DNA from: Clostridium_AD frigoriphilum
Lineage (GTDB): Bacteria > Bacillota > Clostridia > Clostridiales > Clostridiaceae
Direction of reading: 5' to 3'
Assembly (NCBI RefSeq): GCF_036541405.1
Contig: NZ_JAZHFS010000003.1
Span: 221,328-285,327 of the forward strand
DNA: 64,000 bases
Under the pieces are notes generated by a model, which did not search any database, was not told where the DNA came from, and worked only from the letters and a program-made list of their open reading frames with translations. Made by a program: the position numbers and the translations under genes. Below, piece by piece: positions 27,414 through 36,998 of this stretch; within the stretch, counting starts at the first letter, position 1, and every line of letters starts with the position of its first letter.

Positions 27414-28298
27414 ATGAGATTTGTTATATTGACGGGGTTATCGGGAGCTGGAAAAACACAAACGGTACGAAACCTTGAGGATTTAGGTTTTTTTTGTGTG
27501 GATAATTTGCCACCTGTTTTAATTCCCAAATTTGCTGAGGCATGTTATAAATCTAATGGCAATATTGACAGAATTGCTTTAGTTATAGATATTCGTGGTG
27601 GAAAGTTTTTTGATGATTTATTTGAAAGTTTAACATACCTAAAAGATGAAGGGTATGAGTACGAAATATTATTTCTAGAGGCCTCAGATAAAGTGCTTAT
27701 TAAAAGATATAAAGAGTCAAGGCGGAAACATCCCCTAGCGCCAGAGGGAAGAGTTGTAAATGGAATTGAAACTGAAAGACGCAAACTTAGGGAGGTACGT
27801 GAGCGTGCTGACCATATAATTAATACATCTAAGCTTTCTGCAAGAGAACTTACAGAAGAAATAAATAATATCTATGGTGAGGAAGGTCAGATAGAAACTA
27901 AGCTTGTTATAACTGTGCTTTCGTTTGGATTTAAATATGGAATACCTGTGGATTCGGATTTGGTATTTGATGTGAGATTTTTGCCGAATCCTTTTTATAT
28001 TCCAGAGCTTAAGAAGTATTCAGGTAATGATCAACCGGTTCGTGATTATGTATTAGAATTTGAAGGGACTAAGGTATTTATAGAAAAACTTCAAGATATG
28101 CTACAGTTTCTTATCCCAAATTATAAAAAAGAAGGAAAAAGACAACTTATAGTTTCTATAGGATGTACAGGGGGAAGACATAGGTCAGTTGCTATAGCAA
28201 ATAGAATTTATGAAATACTTGGGCGTAATGGATATGATGTTAATATAGATCACAGGGACATAAATGAAGATGTAAATAGAGGTGATGGTAAGCTATGA
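27414..28298 (+). CDS. rapZ: RNase adapter / nucleotide-binding protein RapZ (YvcJ)
   Basis: P-loop protein (294 aa) with Walker A GLSGAGKT near the N terminus. Its C-terminal domain holds SIGCTGGRHRSVAIANRI and DHRDINED, typical of RapZ/YvcJ. In E. coli RapZ directs RNase E processing of GlmZ; in Bacillus the role is less clear. The ATG at 27414 follows GAGGGGG; a TTG directly before it is less likely. It overlaps yvcK by four bases (ATGA), and the rapZ-yvcK-whiA order is conserved in Firmicutes. Confidence 0.95.
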   Translation: MRFVILTGLSGAGKTQTVRNLEDLGFFCVDNLPPVLIPKFAEACYKSNGNIDRIALVIDIRGGKFFDDLFESLTYLKDEGYEYEILFLEASDKVLIKRYKESRRKHPLAPEGRVVNGIETERRKLREVRERADHIINTSKLSARELTEEINNIYGEEGQIETKLVITVLSFGFKYGIPVDSDLVFDVRFLPNPFYIPELKKYSGNDQPVRDYVLEFEGTKVFIEKLQDMLQFLIPNYKKEGKRQLIVSIGCTGGRHRSVAIANRIYEILGRNGYDVNIDHRDINEDVNRGDGKL

Positions 28299-29620
28299 TG
28301 CTAAGGAATTTGCTGAAGCCTGGAATTAATATAAAAAGGTGGATTCTTCTAGGTATTGTAGGTGCTTCTATTTTAGTATTTGGAATTTTCGAACTAATAA
28401 ATAAAGAATATCACTCTCTGCCAAAGATAGTTTTATCAGCGCTGATTATAGTGCTTGGAGCTTTGATAATATATGTTGCTATAATACAAATTATAAAATT
28501 TTTTATTATATTAGTTAATACAGGTAGTATTGATGTAGCTATAAGTTCTAGAAAATTGGAAGATTTAATATATGAAAAGAGAGTACTTATAAAGGGACCT
28601 AAGATTGTAGTAATTGGTGGAGGCACTGGTTTATCTACAATGCTTAGAGGGCTTAAAAAATATACTAATAATATAACAGCGATAGTTACAGTAGCAGATG
28701 ATGGTGGGGGGTCAGGTATTTTAAGAGAAGATTTAGGCATCCTTCCTCCTGGAGATATTAGAAATTGCATTTTGGCGTTAGCAGATACGGAGCCGCTAAT
28801 GGACGAATTATTACAGTATAGATTTAAAGATGGAAGACTAAAGGATCAAAGTTTTGGTAATTTATTTTTAGCGGCGATGGATGGGATTTCAAATAATTTT
28901 GAAGAGGCTGTACAGAAAATGAGTTCGGTACTAGCTGTAACAGGTAGTGTTATCCCCGTTACTTTAGATAATATGATATTAAAGGCAAAGCTTAAAAATG
29001 GAAATATAATTGATGGAGAATCAAATATTCCTAGAGGCGTAATAGAAAATAAGAGTCCTATTGATGAAGTTTTTATAGAACCTAAAGATGCTAAGGCACT
29101 TAAGGAAGCTTTGGTTGCTATAAATGAAGCAGATGCAGTAATCTTAGGACCTGGAAGCCTTTATACTAGTATTATTCCTAATCTATTAGTAAAGGAAATA
29201 AGAAATGCATTGTATAAGACAAAGGCAATAAGGATTTATGTGTCAAATATAATGACCCAACCAGGTGAGAGCGATAATTATACTGTTGATGATCATATAA
29301 AGGCTATAAATCGGCATGCTAAAGGCAAAGTTGTTGATTACGTTTTAGTAAATACAGGGAAAATAAGTAGTGAACTAGAACTAAGATATCATAATGATAA
29401 TTCTAATATGGTTATTGTAAATGAAGAGGAAATTAAAAAGCTTGGTGTAGGAGTGATTAGGAGTGATTTTGTTAAAATAGGAAAAGGTCATATAAGACAT
29501 GATACAGACAAGCTTGCAACCATTTTAGTAGAAACAATTATGGAGAAGAAGTTATTTAACGATAAAAAGAAAATAGTTGAGTACTTTTATTTATCACAAA
29601 GGCTTAAGGAAAATAAATAG
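28295..29620 (+). CDS. yvcK: YvcK/GlmR-family gluconeogenesis factor with N-terminal membrane helices
   Basis: Regulator of carbon partition toward cell-wall precursors, binding UDP-GlcNAc in B. subtilis. The 441-residue protein has two predicted membrane helices in residues ~15-75, absent from the short Bacillus form, then the CofD-like domain. Motifs are VIGGGTGLSTMLRGLK, VTVADDGGGSG, PGDIRNCILALAD and LGPGSLYTSIIPNLLV. It begins inside rapZ and precedes whiA by 57 bases. Confidence 0.93.
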   Translation: MMLRNLLKPGINIKRWILLGIVGASILVFGIFELINKEYHSLPKIVLSALIIVLGALIIYVAIIQIIKFFIILVNTGSIDVAISSRKLEDLIYEKRVLIKGPKIVVIGGGTGLSTMLRGLKKYTNNITAIVTVADDGGGSGILREDLGILPPGDIRNCILALADTEPLMDELLQYRFKDGRLKDQSFGNLFLAAMDGISNNFEEAVQKMSSVLAVTGSVIPVTLDNMILKAKLKNGNIIDGESNIPRGVIENKSPIDEVFIEPKDAKALKEALVAINEADAVILGPGSLYTSIIPNLLVKEIRNALYKTKAIRIYVSNIMTQPGESDNYTVDDHIKAINRHAKGKVVDYVLVNTGKISSELELRYHNDNSNMVIVNEEEIKKLGVGVIRSDFVKIGKGHIRHDTDKLATILVETIMEKKLFNDKKKIVEYFYLSQRLKENK

Positions 29621-29677
29621 TAAAAATTATTTAATTTTATGTTCCTTTAGAAAATAAACGCAGTAAGGAGTAGAATA

Positions 29678-30628
29678 ATGTCATTTTCGTCTAAGGTTAA
29701 AAATGAAATTTGTAGATTTACAGATATGAGTAAGAAAGAGGCCATGGCTGAAATGGCGGCTATAATGAAGGTTAGTGGAACTATTGGACTTGGATCAAAC
29801 AAACAAATAAATTTTCAAATAACAACTGAAAATCCTGCGATAGCAAGACTTATTTTTAAATTATTAAAGGAACATTTTGGTATTCACGCTAGATTATTAG
29901 TTAAGAGAAGTAACTCCCTAAAGAAAAAAAATGTATATGTTGTTATAATTACGGAAGAAATGGGTGTTAAAGACTTATTAAAGCAAGTGGCAGTCCTTGA
30001 GGATGAAAACTTTTTTTCAATAGATTATACTATACCAAGCAGGTTAATTGATGCTGAGGAATGCAAACGTAAATATATAAGAGGGGCCTTTTTAGGTGGT
30101 GGAAGTATTAGCAACCCTGAAAAAAATTATCATGTAGAGTTTGTGACTCATGATAGTGATTATGCACAGGAATTAAGCACACTTATTAATAGCTATGGAT
30201 TATTTTCAAAAATAATACAAAGAAAAAGCAGTTTTGTTATTTATATTAAAGAGGGTGAACAAATTGTTGATCTTCTTAACATAATTGGAGCACATAATTC
30301 ATTACTATTCTTAGAAAATGTAAGAATAATGAAAGAAATGAGGAATAATGTAAATAGACTTGTGAACTGTGAAACGGCTAACCTTAGTAAAACAGTAAAT
30401 GCATCAGTAAGACAAGTAGAAAGTATAAAATTAATACAAAAAGAAATAGGGCTTAAGAGATTACCTAAGAATTTGAGAGAGATCGCTGAGCTAAGGCTTG
30501 AGTATCCTGACGAATCTTTAAAAGAACTTGGAGCAATACTTGAACCACCAGTAGGGAAATCTGGTATTAACCATAGATTAAGAAGAATAGAAAAAATTGC
30601 TGAAGAATTAAGGAAAGAAGGAAGGTAA
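29678..30628 (+). CDS. whiA: DNA-binding protein WhiA
   Basis: 316 aa. The N-terminal part has a degenerate LAGLIDADG homing-endonuclease fold (CKRKYIRGAFLGGGSISNP), and the C-terminal helix-turn-helix region contains IAELRLEYPDESLKELGA and GKSGINHRLRRI. WhiA affects division and chromosome segregation in Firmicutes. AAGGAG precedes the start. It lies in the conserved rapZ-yvcK-whiA block. Confidence 0.96.
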   Translation: MSFSSKVKNEICRFTDMSKKEAMAEMAAIMKVSGTIGLGSNKQINFQITTENPAIARLIFKLLKEHFGIHARLLVKRSNSLKKKNVYVVIITEEMGVKDLLKQVAVLEDENFFSIDYTIPSRLIDAEECKRKYIRGAFLGGGSISNPEKNYHVEFVTHDSDYAQELSTLINSYGLFSKIIQRKSSFVIYIKEGEQIVDLLNIIGAHNSLLFLENVRIMKEMRNNVNRLVNCETANLSKTVNASVRQVESIKLIQKEIGLKRLPKNLREIAELRLEYPDESLKELGAILEPPVGKSGINHRLRRIEKIAEELRKEGR

Positions 30629-30635
30629 GGAGAGA

Positions 30636-31940
30636 ATGTCAAAACATGAGGAGATAGTCAATCATATTCTTGCCCTGCAAATTGGAACTAAGATATCTGT
30701 AAGAGGTATCAGTTCTGAACTGGGCATTAGTGATGGTACGTCTTATAGAGCGATAAAAGAAGCAGAAAATATGGGTATTGTTAATACCGTTCCTAGGGTG
30801 GGAACGGTAAGAGTTGAGAAGGTATATAAAAAAAACATTGATAGTCTTACTTATGCTGAAGTTATAAGAATTCTTGATGCTACTATTTTGGGTGGCAAAG
30901 AAGGCATAAATAAAAGTTTAAATAAATTTATTATAGGAGCAATGGCTGTTGAATCAATAATTAGATATCTAAAGCCAGGATACCTCCTTATTGTTGGAAA
31001 TAGGGAAGAAGCACAACTGCTTGCCCTTGAAAATGAGGCTGCAGTATTGATTACTGGAGGGTTTGATTGTAGTGAAAAGGTAAAGAGACTTGCGGATGAA
31101 AAAGGAATTCCTGTATTATCCTCAACTTATGATAGCTTTACAGTAGCTAGTATGATAAACAAGGCGCTTTATGAAACTATGATTAAAAAGGAAATTATTT
31201 TAGTTGAAGATGTTATGGATACCAATACTACTTGTCTCATGGGTACCGACACTGTGGCTACCTGGAGGCAACTAATGCTAGAAACTAATCATGAGAGATA
31301 CCCAGTACTCGATGAGAATATGAAAATTATTGGGATAGTTACATTAAGAGATTTACAAGGATGTAATGATGATGACGAACTAATTAATAAAATTATGAAT
31401 AAGAATCCTGTATGTGTAACACCTAAAACAACTATAGCTTATGCTGCTCATATTATGGGTTGGGATGGAATTAAAATTTGTCCTGTAGTTGATAAGAAGA
31501 AGCTTGTAGGGGTTTTAACTATAGAACATGTTATAAAAGCAATGGAGTTTGCACTAAGGCAACCACAAGTAGCTGAAACTTTAGAAGACCTTATTTTAAT
31601 GAATTTTACATGTGTGCACGATGATAATAGCTTACATTTTAATGGCCAAATTATTCCTCAGATGTTAGATCCTTTTGGAACGGCCTCTTGGAGTTCACTA
31701 AATATGCTCCTATCAACTATGGGGATAATGTCATTAAGGCAGAATAATAACATTAATATCTCAGTGGATAGTATTATGTCATACTTTATGAAACCTGTGC
31801 AAATGGGTAGTGATATAGATATATATGCAAAAATTGTTGATAAAGGTAGGAGTTTTTCTAAGGTAGAAATAAATATGTACAATAAGAATAATGAGCCTAT
31901 TGCAAAGTCTATGATTTCTGCAAAAATATTTGGTAAATAA
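30636..31940 (+). CDS. YtoI-like protein: HTH, DRTGG, CBS pair and hotdog domains
   Basis: A 434-residue multidomain protein. The order is a winged-helix-like region (~1-65; VRGISSELGISDGTSYRAI), a DRTGG domain (~70-185), two CBS motifs (~190-310; RYPVLDENMKIIGIVTLRDL, then ICPVVDKKKLVGVLTIEHV), and a C-terminal hotdog thioesterase-like domain (~315-430). CBS pairs usually bind adenine nucleotides or cyclic dinucleotides, so it may sense a nucleotide. B. subtilis YtoI has this architecture and also lies near dnaE. Its start is seven bases after whiA, with AAGGAGAG overlapping the whiA end. Confidence 0.88.
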   Translation: MSKHEEIVNHILALQIGTKISVRGISSELGISDGTSYRAIKEAENMGIVNTVPRVGTVRVEKVYKKNIDSLTYAEVIRILDATILGGKEGINKSLNKFIIGAMAVESIIRYLKPGYLLIVGNREEAQLLALENEAAVLITGGFDCSEKVKRLADEKGIPVLSSTYDSFTVASMINKALYETMIKKEIILVEDVMDTNTTCLMGTDTVATWRQLMLETNHERYPVLDENMKIIGIVTLRDLQGCNDDDELINKIMNKNPVCVTPKTTIAYAAHIMGWDGIKICPVVDKKKLVGVLTIEHVIKAMEFALRQPQVAETLEDLILMNFTCVHDDNSLHFNGQIIPQMLDPFGTASWSSLNMLLSTMGIMSLRQNNNINISVDSIMSYFMKPVQMGSDIDIYAKIVDKGRSFSKVEINMYNKNNEPIAKSMISAKIFGK

Positions 31941-31979
31941 TATATATAATTAAATTATGGTTTGAGAGGAAGTGAAAAA

Positions 31980-34900
31980 ATGACGGAGAAACTAAAGATA
32001 AAAAAGCGGGATGATTTAGGGGATTTTGTACATCTCCATGTGCATACAGAGTATAGCCTTCTTGATGGTTCCGGAAAAATTAAAGAACTTATAGCTAAGA
32101 CCAAAGAGCTAGGCATGAAAAGTATTGCTATAACAGATCATGGAGTAATGTATGGATGTGTGGAATTTTATAAACAAGCGAAAGAACAGGGAATTAAACC
32201 TATTATTGGTTGTGAAATATATGTAGCTGCTAAATCTATGAATATAAAGGAAACTGATAGAGACAATGCTACCCACCACTTAATACTTTTAGTTAAGAAT
32301 GCTAAGGGTTATCAAAATTTGATGCACATAGTGTCGGCAGCGTCCATTAAAGGTTTTTATTATAAACCAAGGGTTGATTATGAATTCCTATCAAAGTACA
32401 GTGAAGGAATAATTGCTAGTAGTGCTTGTCTTGGTGGAGAGGTTCAAAGCCTTCTTCTACGAGGCAATTACGAAAAAGCAAAAGAAATAGCATTGAAATA
32501 TAGAGATATATTCAAGGATGGCTATTATTTGGAGCTACAATATCATGGTATGCAAGACCAGTTTAAAGTTAACGAACTTTTAGTAAAATTATCTAAGGAT
32601 ACGGGGATTCCACTAATTTGTACAAATGATACTCATTACATAATGCAGGAGGATTCAAAAGCTCATGATATTCTTTTATGTATTCAGACAGCAAAAACTG
32701 TTGATGATGAAAATAGAATGAGGTATCCATCAGATCAGTTTTATTTAAAGTCCCCAGAAGAGATGCAAAAGACTTTTGCCTATGTTCCAGAGGCGCTTAG
32801 TAATACAGTCAAAATAGCAGAGATGTGCAATTTTGATTATGAATTTCATGTATCGAAACTTCCAAGGTTTCCACTGCCTGGCGGGGTAGATCCTTATGAA
32901 TTTCTAAGAGAACACTGTTACGAGGGGTTGGCACCTAGGTATGAGGTATTTAGTGATGTAATTACCAATGGTTTCTCTATAGAATACATAAATGAAATAG
33001 CTAAAGCGAGTCCAATTGCTAAGATGTATGTGGATAGACTTGAATATGAGCTTAATATAATAAAACAAATGGGATATGTAGATTATTTCCTTATAGTATG
33101 GGATTTTATTAAGTTTGCAGTAGATCATGGTATTCCAACAGGCCCTGGGCGTGGATCAGCAGCAGGTTCAATAGTTGCTTATACTTTAGATATAACGAAG
33201 ATTGATCCTATTAAGTATAGTCTTATTTTTGAGCGTTTCTTAAATCCAGAAAGAGTATCTATGCCAGATATAGATTCAGATTTTTGTTATGAAAGGCGTC
33301 AAGACGTAATTGATTATGTTGTTGAAAAGTATGGATCTACTAATGTATCACAAATTATAACATTTGGAACAATGGCTCCTAGAGCTTGTATAAGAGACGT
33401 TGGACGTGCTATGAATTATTCGTATGCAGAGGTGGATAGAATCGCTAAGATGATACCATCTGTGCTTAATATAACTATAAATAAGGCTCTGGAAATGAAT
33501 GCAGAACTTAATTCCTTATATAAAGATGATTCGCGTGTTGAAGCACTTATAAATATTGCAAAGGCACTCGAGGGGCTTCCAAGACATAGTTCTACCCATG
33601 CGGCGGGAGTAGTTATTGCGTCACAGCCATTAGTAAACTATGTGCCTCTTCAGAAAAACGATGAAATGATAGTAACACAATTCCCTATGGGGACCCTTGA
33701 GGAACTTGGTCTTTTGAAGATGGATTTCCTTGGACTTCGTACACTTACAGTTATGAGGGATTGTGTAGATTTTGTAAAACAAAACAGAAATGTATCTATA
33801 GATATAGATGATTTGGATATTGGAGACCATAAGGTTTATAAAATGATTGGAGAAGGAAAAACCGTAGGTATATTCCAGCTGGAGTCTGCAGGAATGACTA
33901 GCTTTATGAAGGAACTAAAACCTGACAATTTGGAGGATATTATTGCTGGTATAAGTTTATACAGACCGGGCCCAATGGCTGAAATTCCACGTTATATAAG
34001 AAATAAAAATAGTATGGATAAGGTGGAATATGTTACTCCACAGCTTGAGGAAATCCTTGGCGTTACTTATGGGGTAATGGTATATCAAGAGCAGGTTATG
34101 GAAATAGTTAGAAAACTTGCTGGGTACTCAATGGGAAGGTCGGATCTTGTTCGTCGTGCTATGTCTAAAAAAAAGCACAAGGTTATGGAAGAAGAACGTT
34201 ATAACTTTATCCATGGAATAGTGGATGAGGTTGGAAATATTGAAGTACAGGGTTGTCTTCGAAATGGCATAACTGAGGTGGCAGCAAATAAGATATTTGA
34301 TCAAATGATGGATTTTGCATCTTATGCATTTAATAAATCACATGCTGCGGCGTATGCTGTTGTAGGTTATGAGACTGCATATTTAATGTGTTATTATCCT
34401 ACAGAATTTATAGCTGCAATGCTCAATAGTGTAAAAGGAAATGCTGAGAAAATAGCCTTTTATACTAGGTATGCAGTTCAAATTGATATAGGGGTGTTGC
34501 CTCCTAGTATAAATGAAAGTTTTGCTGAGTTTACTGTAAAAGGTGATACTATAAGATTTGGCCTGTCAGCACTTAAAAATGTAGGGGTAAATGTAATAGA
34601 GAGCATTGTACATAATCGAGAAGAGAAAGGCGAGTTTTCAGGCTTTATGGATTTTTGCAATAAAATAGACACATCTTGTGTAAGTAAACGAGCAGTAGAA
34701 AGTCTTATTAAGGCAGGAGCATTTGATGATTTTAAAGTTCATAGATCACAACTGCTAGCAGTTTACGAGAAGGTATTAGACGGAGTGAATAATGATAGAA
34801 AGAGAAATATTTCAGGACAAATAAATCTATTTTTAGATTTTGATAATGATTATAATAATTTTGAAATAGAGTATCCTAATATCAAAGAATTTAAAAAGAA

Positions 34901-35561
34901 ACATATTTTAGCTATGGAAAAGGAAATGACTGGAATATATTTATCCGGTCATCCGCTAGATGAATACGAAGAAACCCTTAATATACAGACCAATACTAGA
35001 ATATCTGATATTGTGGTAGATGAGAGTCTTGAAGAAGATAATGAAATGCTTAGTGAAAGTTTTAAACTTCAAGATGGTGATAAAGTTATAATTGGTGGTA
35101 TAATATCATCGGTTAGTAAAAAAGTTACTAAAAATAATGATATGATGGCATTTATTAATTTAGAGGATTTATATGCTAGTGTTGAAGTAATAGTTTTTCC
35201 AAAGACATTTGAAAAATATAAGTCACTTGTTGAAGAAGATGAAATAGTAATAATTAAAGGCAGAGTTAGTATTCGCGAAGAGGAACAACCAAAGATATTA
35301 TGCGAAGATATTAAGCCACTTGTGAAAATTAACAGCGAAAAAATTTATATCTTAGTCCAAAATGATGTTATGATGAAAGATGCATTAAAGAAAATAAAGC
35401 AAAACTTAGCTATTTATAGGGGAAGTACTCCTATATATCTGTGTACAAAAGAGCCGAGAAAAATGTATGCTGTGGATAAAGCTTTATGGCTCAGTGAAGA
35501 AATTGATGTTATGGAAATTTTAAGAAAAATGTTTGGCCAAGATAATATAAAAATACAATAA
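31980..35561 (+). CDS. dnaE: DNA polymerase III subunit alpha DnaE
   Basis: Replicative/lagging-strand polymerase (1193 aa). The PHP domain is at the N terminus (HLHVHTEYSLLDG, ITDHGVMYG). The catalytic aspartates are in MPDIDSDFCYERR, with GPGRGSAAGS just before. HSSTHAAGVVI and FNKSHAAAYAVVGY mark the fingers region. Helix-hairpin-helix and OB-fold segments (~1000-1110; VIIGGIISSVSKKV) complete the protein. The ATG at 31980 has AGAGGAAG upstream. It lacks the polymerase-embedded exonuclease found in PolC. Confidence 0.97.
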   Translation: MTEKLKIKKRDDLGDFVHLHVHTEYSLLDGSGKIKELIAKTKELGMKSIAITDHGVMYGCVEFYKQAKEQGIKPIIGCEIYVAAKSMNIKETDRDNATHHLILLVKNAKGYQNLMHIVSAASIKGFYYKPRVDYEFLSKYSEGIIASSACLGGEVQSLLLRGNYEKAKEIALKYRDIFKDGYYLELQYHGMQDQFKVNELLVKLSKDTGIPLICTNDTHYIMQEDSKAHDILLCIQTAKTVDDENRMRYPSDQFYLKSPEEMQKTFAYVPEALSNTVKIAEMCNFDYEFHVSKLPRFPLPGGVDPYEFLREHCYEGLAPRYEVFSDVITNGFSIEYINEIAKASPIAKMYVDRLEYELNIIKQMGYVDYFLIVWDFIKFAVDHGIPTGPGRGSAAGSIVAYTLDITKIDPIKYSLIFERFLNPERVSMPDIDSDFCYERRQDVIDYVVEKYGSTNVSQIITFGTMAPRACIRDVGRAMNYSYAEVDRIAKMIPSVLNITINKALEMNAELNSLYKDDSRVEALINIAKALEGLPRHSSTHAAGVVIASQPLVNYVPLQKNDEMIVTQFPMGTLEELGLLKMDFLGLRTLTVMRDCVDFVKQNRNVSIDIDDLDIGDHKVYKMIGEGKTVGIFQLESAGMTSFMKELKPDNLEDIIAGISLYRPGPMAEIPRYIRNKNSMDKVEYVTPQLEEILGVTYGVMVYQEQVMEIVRKLAGYSMGRSDLVRRAMSKKKHKVMEEERYNFIHGIVDEVGNIEVQGCLRNGITEVAANKIFDQMMDFASYAFNKSHAAAYAVVGYETAYLMCYYPTEFIAAMLNSVKGNAEKIAFYTRYAVQIDIGVLPPSINESFAEFTVKGDTIRFGLSALKNVGVNVIESIVHNREEKGEFSGFMDFCNKIDTSCVSKRAVESLIKAGAFDDFKVHRSQLLAVYEKVLDGVNNDRKRNISGQINLFLDFDNDYNNFEIEYPNIKEFKKKHILAMEKEMTGIYLSGHPLDEYEETLNIQTNTRISDIVVDESLEEDNEMLSESFKLQDGDKVIIGGIISSVSKKVTKNNDMMAFINLEDLYASVEVIVFPKTFEKYKSLVEEDEIVIIKGRVSIREEEQPKILCEDIKPLVKINSEKIYILVQNDVMMKDALKKIKQNLAIYRGSTPIYLCTKEPRKMYAVDKALWLSEEIDVMEILRKMFGQDNIKIQ

Positions 35562-35596
35562 AATATTTTTGTATAATTATAGGGGTAGTTATTAAA

Positions 35597-35629
35597 GGTA
35601 ATATTGTTATCTTTAATAACAATATTATC
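35597..35629 (+). terminator. Putative terminator after dnaE
   Basis: GGTAATATTGTTAT pairs with ATAACAATATTATC around a five-base loop, then only two T residues. The T-tract is weak. Confidence 0.45.
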
Positions 35630-35740
35630 TTGATAAATGGTAATATATATATATTTAGCTTAAATATAACCATTAAAAGGATTACATTACACTAGTAATA
35701 GGTCGTTTATTAAAAAATAAATATTTATTTCTATAAACCG

Positions 35741-35767
35741 TTGAATGTTTCGAGAATTTTGTATAAT
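35741..35767 (+). promoter_or_regulatory. Candidate promoter of pfkA-pyk
   Basis: TTGAAT (35741-35746), 15 bases, then TATAAT (35762-35767). The spacer is short. If used, the pfkA leader would be about 195 bases long. Confidence 0.45.
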
Positions 35768-35874
35768 ATTAGAGTATAAAGGGTATTTTTTAATAATAGT
35801 TATATTTTTGTTGGTAACATGGACATATTATGACCACGGTGGGGCAGATTTATCCCGATGGTACAGAAATGGAA

Positions 35875-35960
35875 AACAATTAATAATTGTTTTATACCTC
35901 AAAGAATTATAAAGGGGAAAAAATTAATAATTGTTTATTCTATAGAGAGTTATAAGGAGG
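35875..35960 (+). repeat. Two tandem hairpin modules in the pfkA leader
   Basis: Unit 1 (35875-35918) starts AACAATTAATAATTGTTTTA and ends TATAAAGGGG. Unit 2 (35921-35960) starts AAATTAATAATTGTTTATTC and ends TATAAGGAGG, which is the pfkA ribosome-binding site. Both share the palindrome, AGAG-like block and G-rich end of the nested module at 149-196. Each G-rich end looks like a Shine-Dalgarno sequence, but only the second is next to a start codon. Confidence 0.6.
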
Positions 35961-35967
35961 AATAGTT

Positions 35968-36927
35968 ATGAAAACAATAGCGGTATTAACAAGTGGAGGC
36001 GACGCACCAGGAATGAACGCAGCCATTAGAGCAGTAGTTAGGATGGCTATATTCAAAGGGATAAGAGTTATGGGTGTACAAAGAGGGTATAGTGGACTTA
36101 TAAATGGTGAAATATTTGATATGGATAGACATTCGGTTTCAGATATAATTCATAGAGGTGGAACTATTCTTAGAACTGCACGCTGTGAAGAATTTAAAAC
36201 TGAGGCTGGAAGAAAAAAGGCAGTTAATGTACTAAGAGTATTTGGTATTGATGGACTAGTAGTAATTGGTGGGGATGGTTCCTTTGCAGGAGCACAACTT
36301 TTATCAGACCTTGGTATTGCAACTGTAGGTATACCAGGAACTATAGATAATGACCTTCCATATAGTGAATATTCGATAGGGTTTGATACAGCACTAAATA
36401 CAGTGCTTGATGCTATAAATAAAATAAGAGATACTTCAAGTTCTCATGAGAGAATTAGCGTAGTTGAAGTAATGGGAAGAAACTGTGGAGATATAGCTTT
36501 ATATGCTGGTATTGGCGGAGGAGCTGAAGAAGTAATTATACCTGAAAAAGGGTATGAAATAGATTCTTTGTGCAAAACTATATTTGAAGGTAAACTAAGA
36601 GGCAAAATGCACAATCTAATAATCCTCGCTGAAGGTGTGGGCGGTGCCAATGAACTTGCAAAGCAGGTTGAAGAAATAACCGGAATTGAATCAAGAGCTA
36701 CAATACTCGGTCATATTCAAAGAGGTGGAAGTCCAAGTGCATTTGATAGAATGCTTGCATCTAAAATGGGCGTAGCTGCTGTAAAAGTACTTATAGAAGG
36801 CAGATCAGGAAGAGTTATTGGTATGAAAAATGGCAAAATAGTTGATGAAGACATCAATGAAGCACTAGAAATACCAAGAAAATTTAATGAAGAACTTTAT
36901 GAAATATCTAAAATTCTTTCTTACTAA
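35968..36927 (+). CDS. pfkA: ATP-dependent 6-phosphofructokinase
   Basis: Phosphorylates fructose-6-phosphate in glycolysis (319 aa, standard bacterial length). ATP site: LTSGGDAPGMNAAIRAVVR and GGDGSFAGA. Catalytic PGTIDND (Asp of TIDND). Fructose-6-phosphate and effector residues lie in VEVMGRNCGDIALYAG and LGHIQRGGSPSAFDR. It is followed by pyk after 71 bases, the usual firmicute pfkA-pyk operon. The leader carries tandem hairpin repeats. Confidence 0.97.
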   Translation: MKTIAVLTSGGDAPGMNAAIRAVVRMAIFKGIRVMGVQRGYSGLINGEIFDMDRHSVSDIIHRGGTILRTARCEEFKTEAGRKKAVNVLRVFGIDGLVVIGGDGSFAGAQLLSDLGIATVGIPGTIDNDLPYSEYSIGFDTALNTVLDAINKIRDTSSSHERISVVEVMGRNCGDIALYAGIGGGAEEVIIPEKGYEIDSLCKTIFEGKLRGKMHNLIILAEGVGGANELAKQVEEITGIESRATILGHIQRGGSPSAFDRMLASKMGVAAVKVLIEGRSGRVIGMKNGKIVDEDINEALEIPRKFNEELYEISKILSY

Positions 36928-36998
36928 AGGGATTTAATAAGAAAGCTTATATATAAAAGCTAAATATAAAATAATATACAATAAGAGGAGAATAATTA

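Noticed and set aside
35820..35870. Known riboswitch in the pfkA leader
   Set aside because: The hairpin does not match any riboswitch consensus I can recall, so it is reported only as structure.
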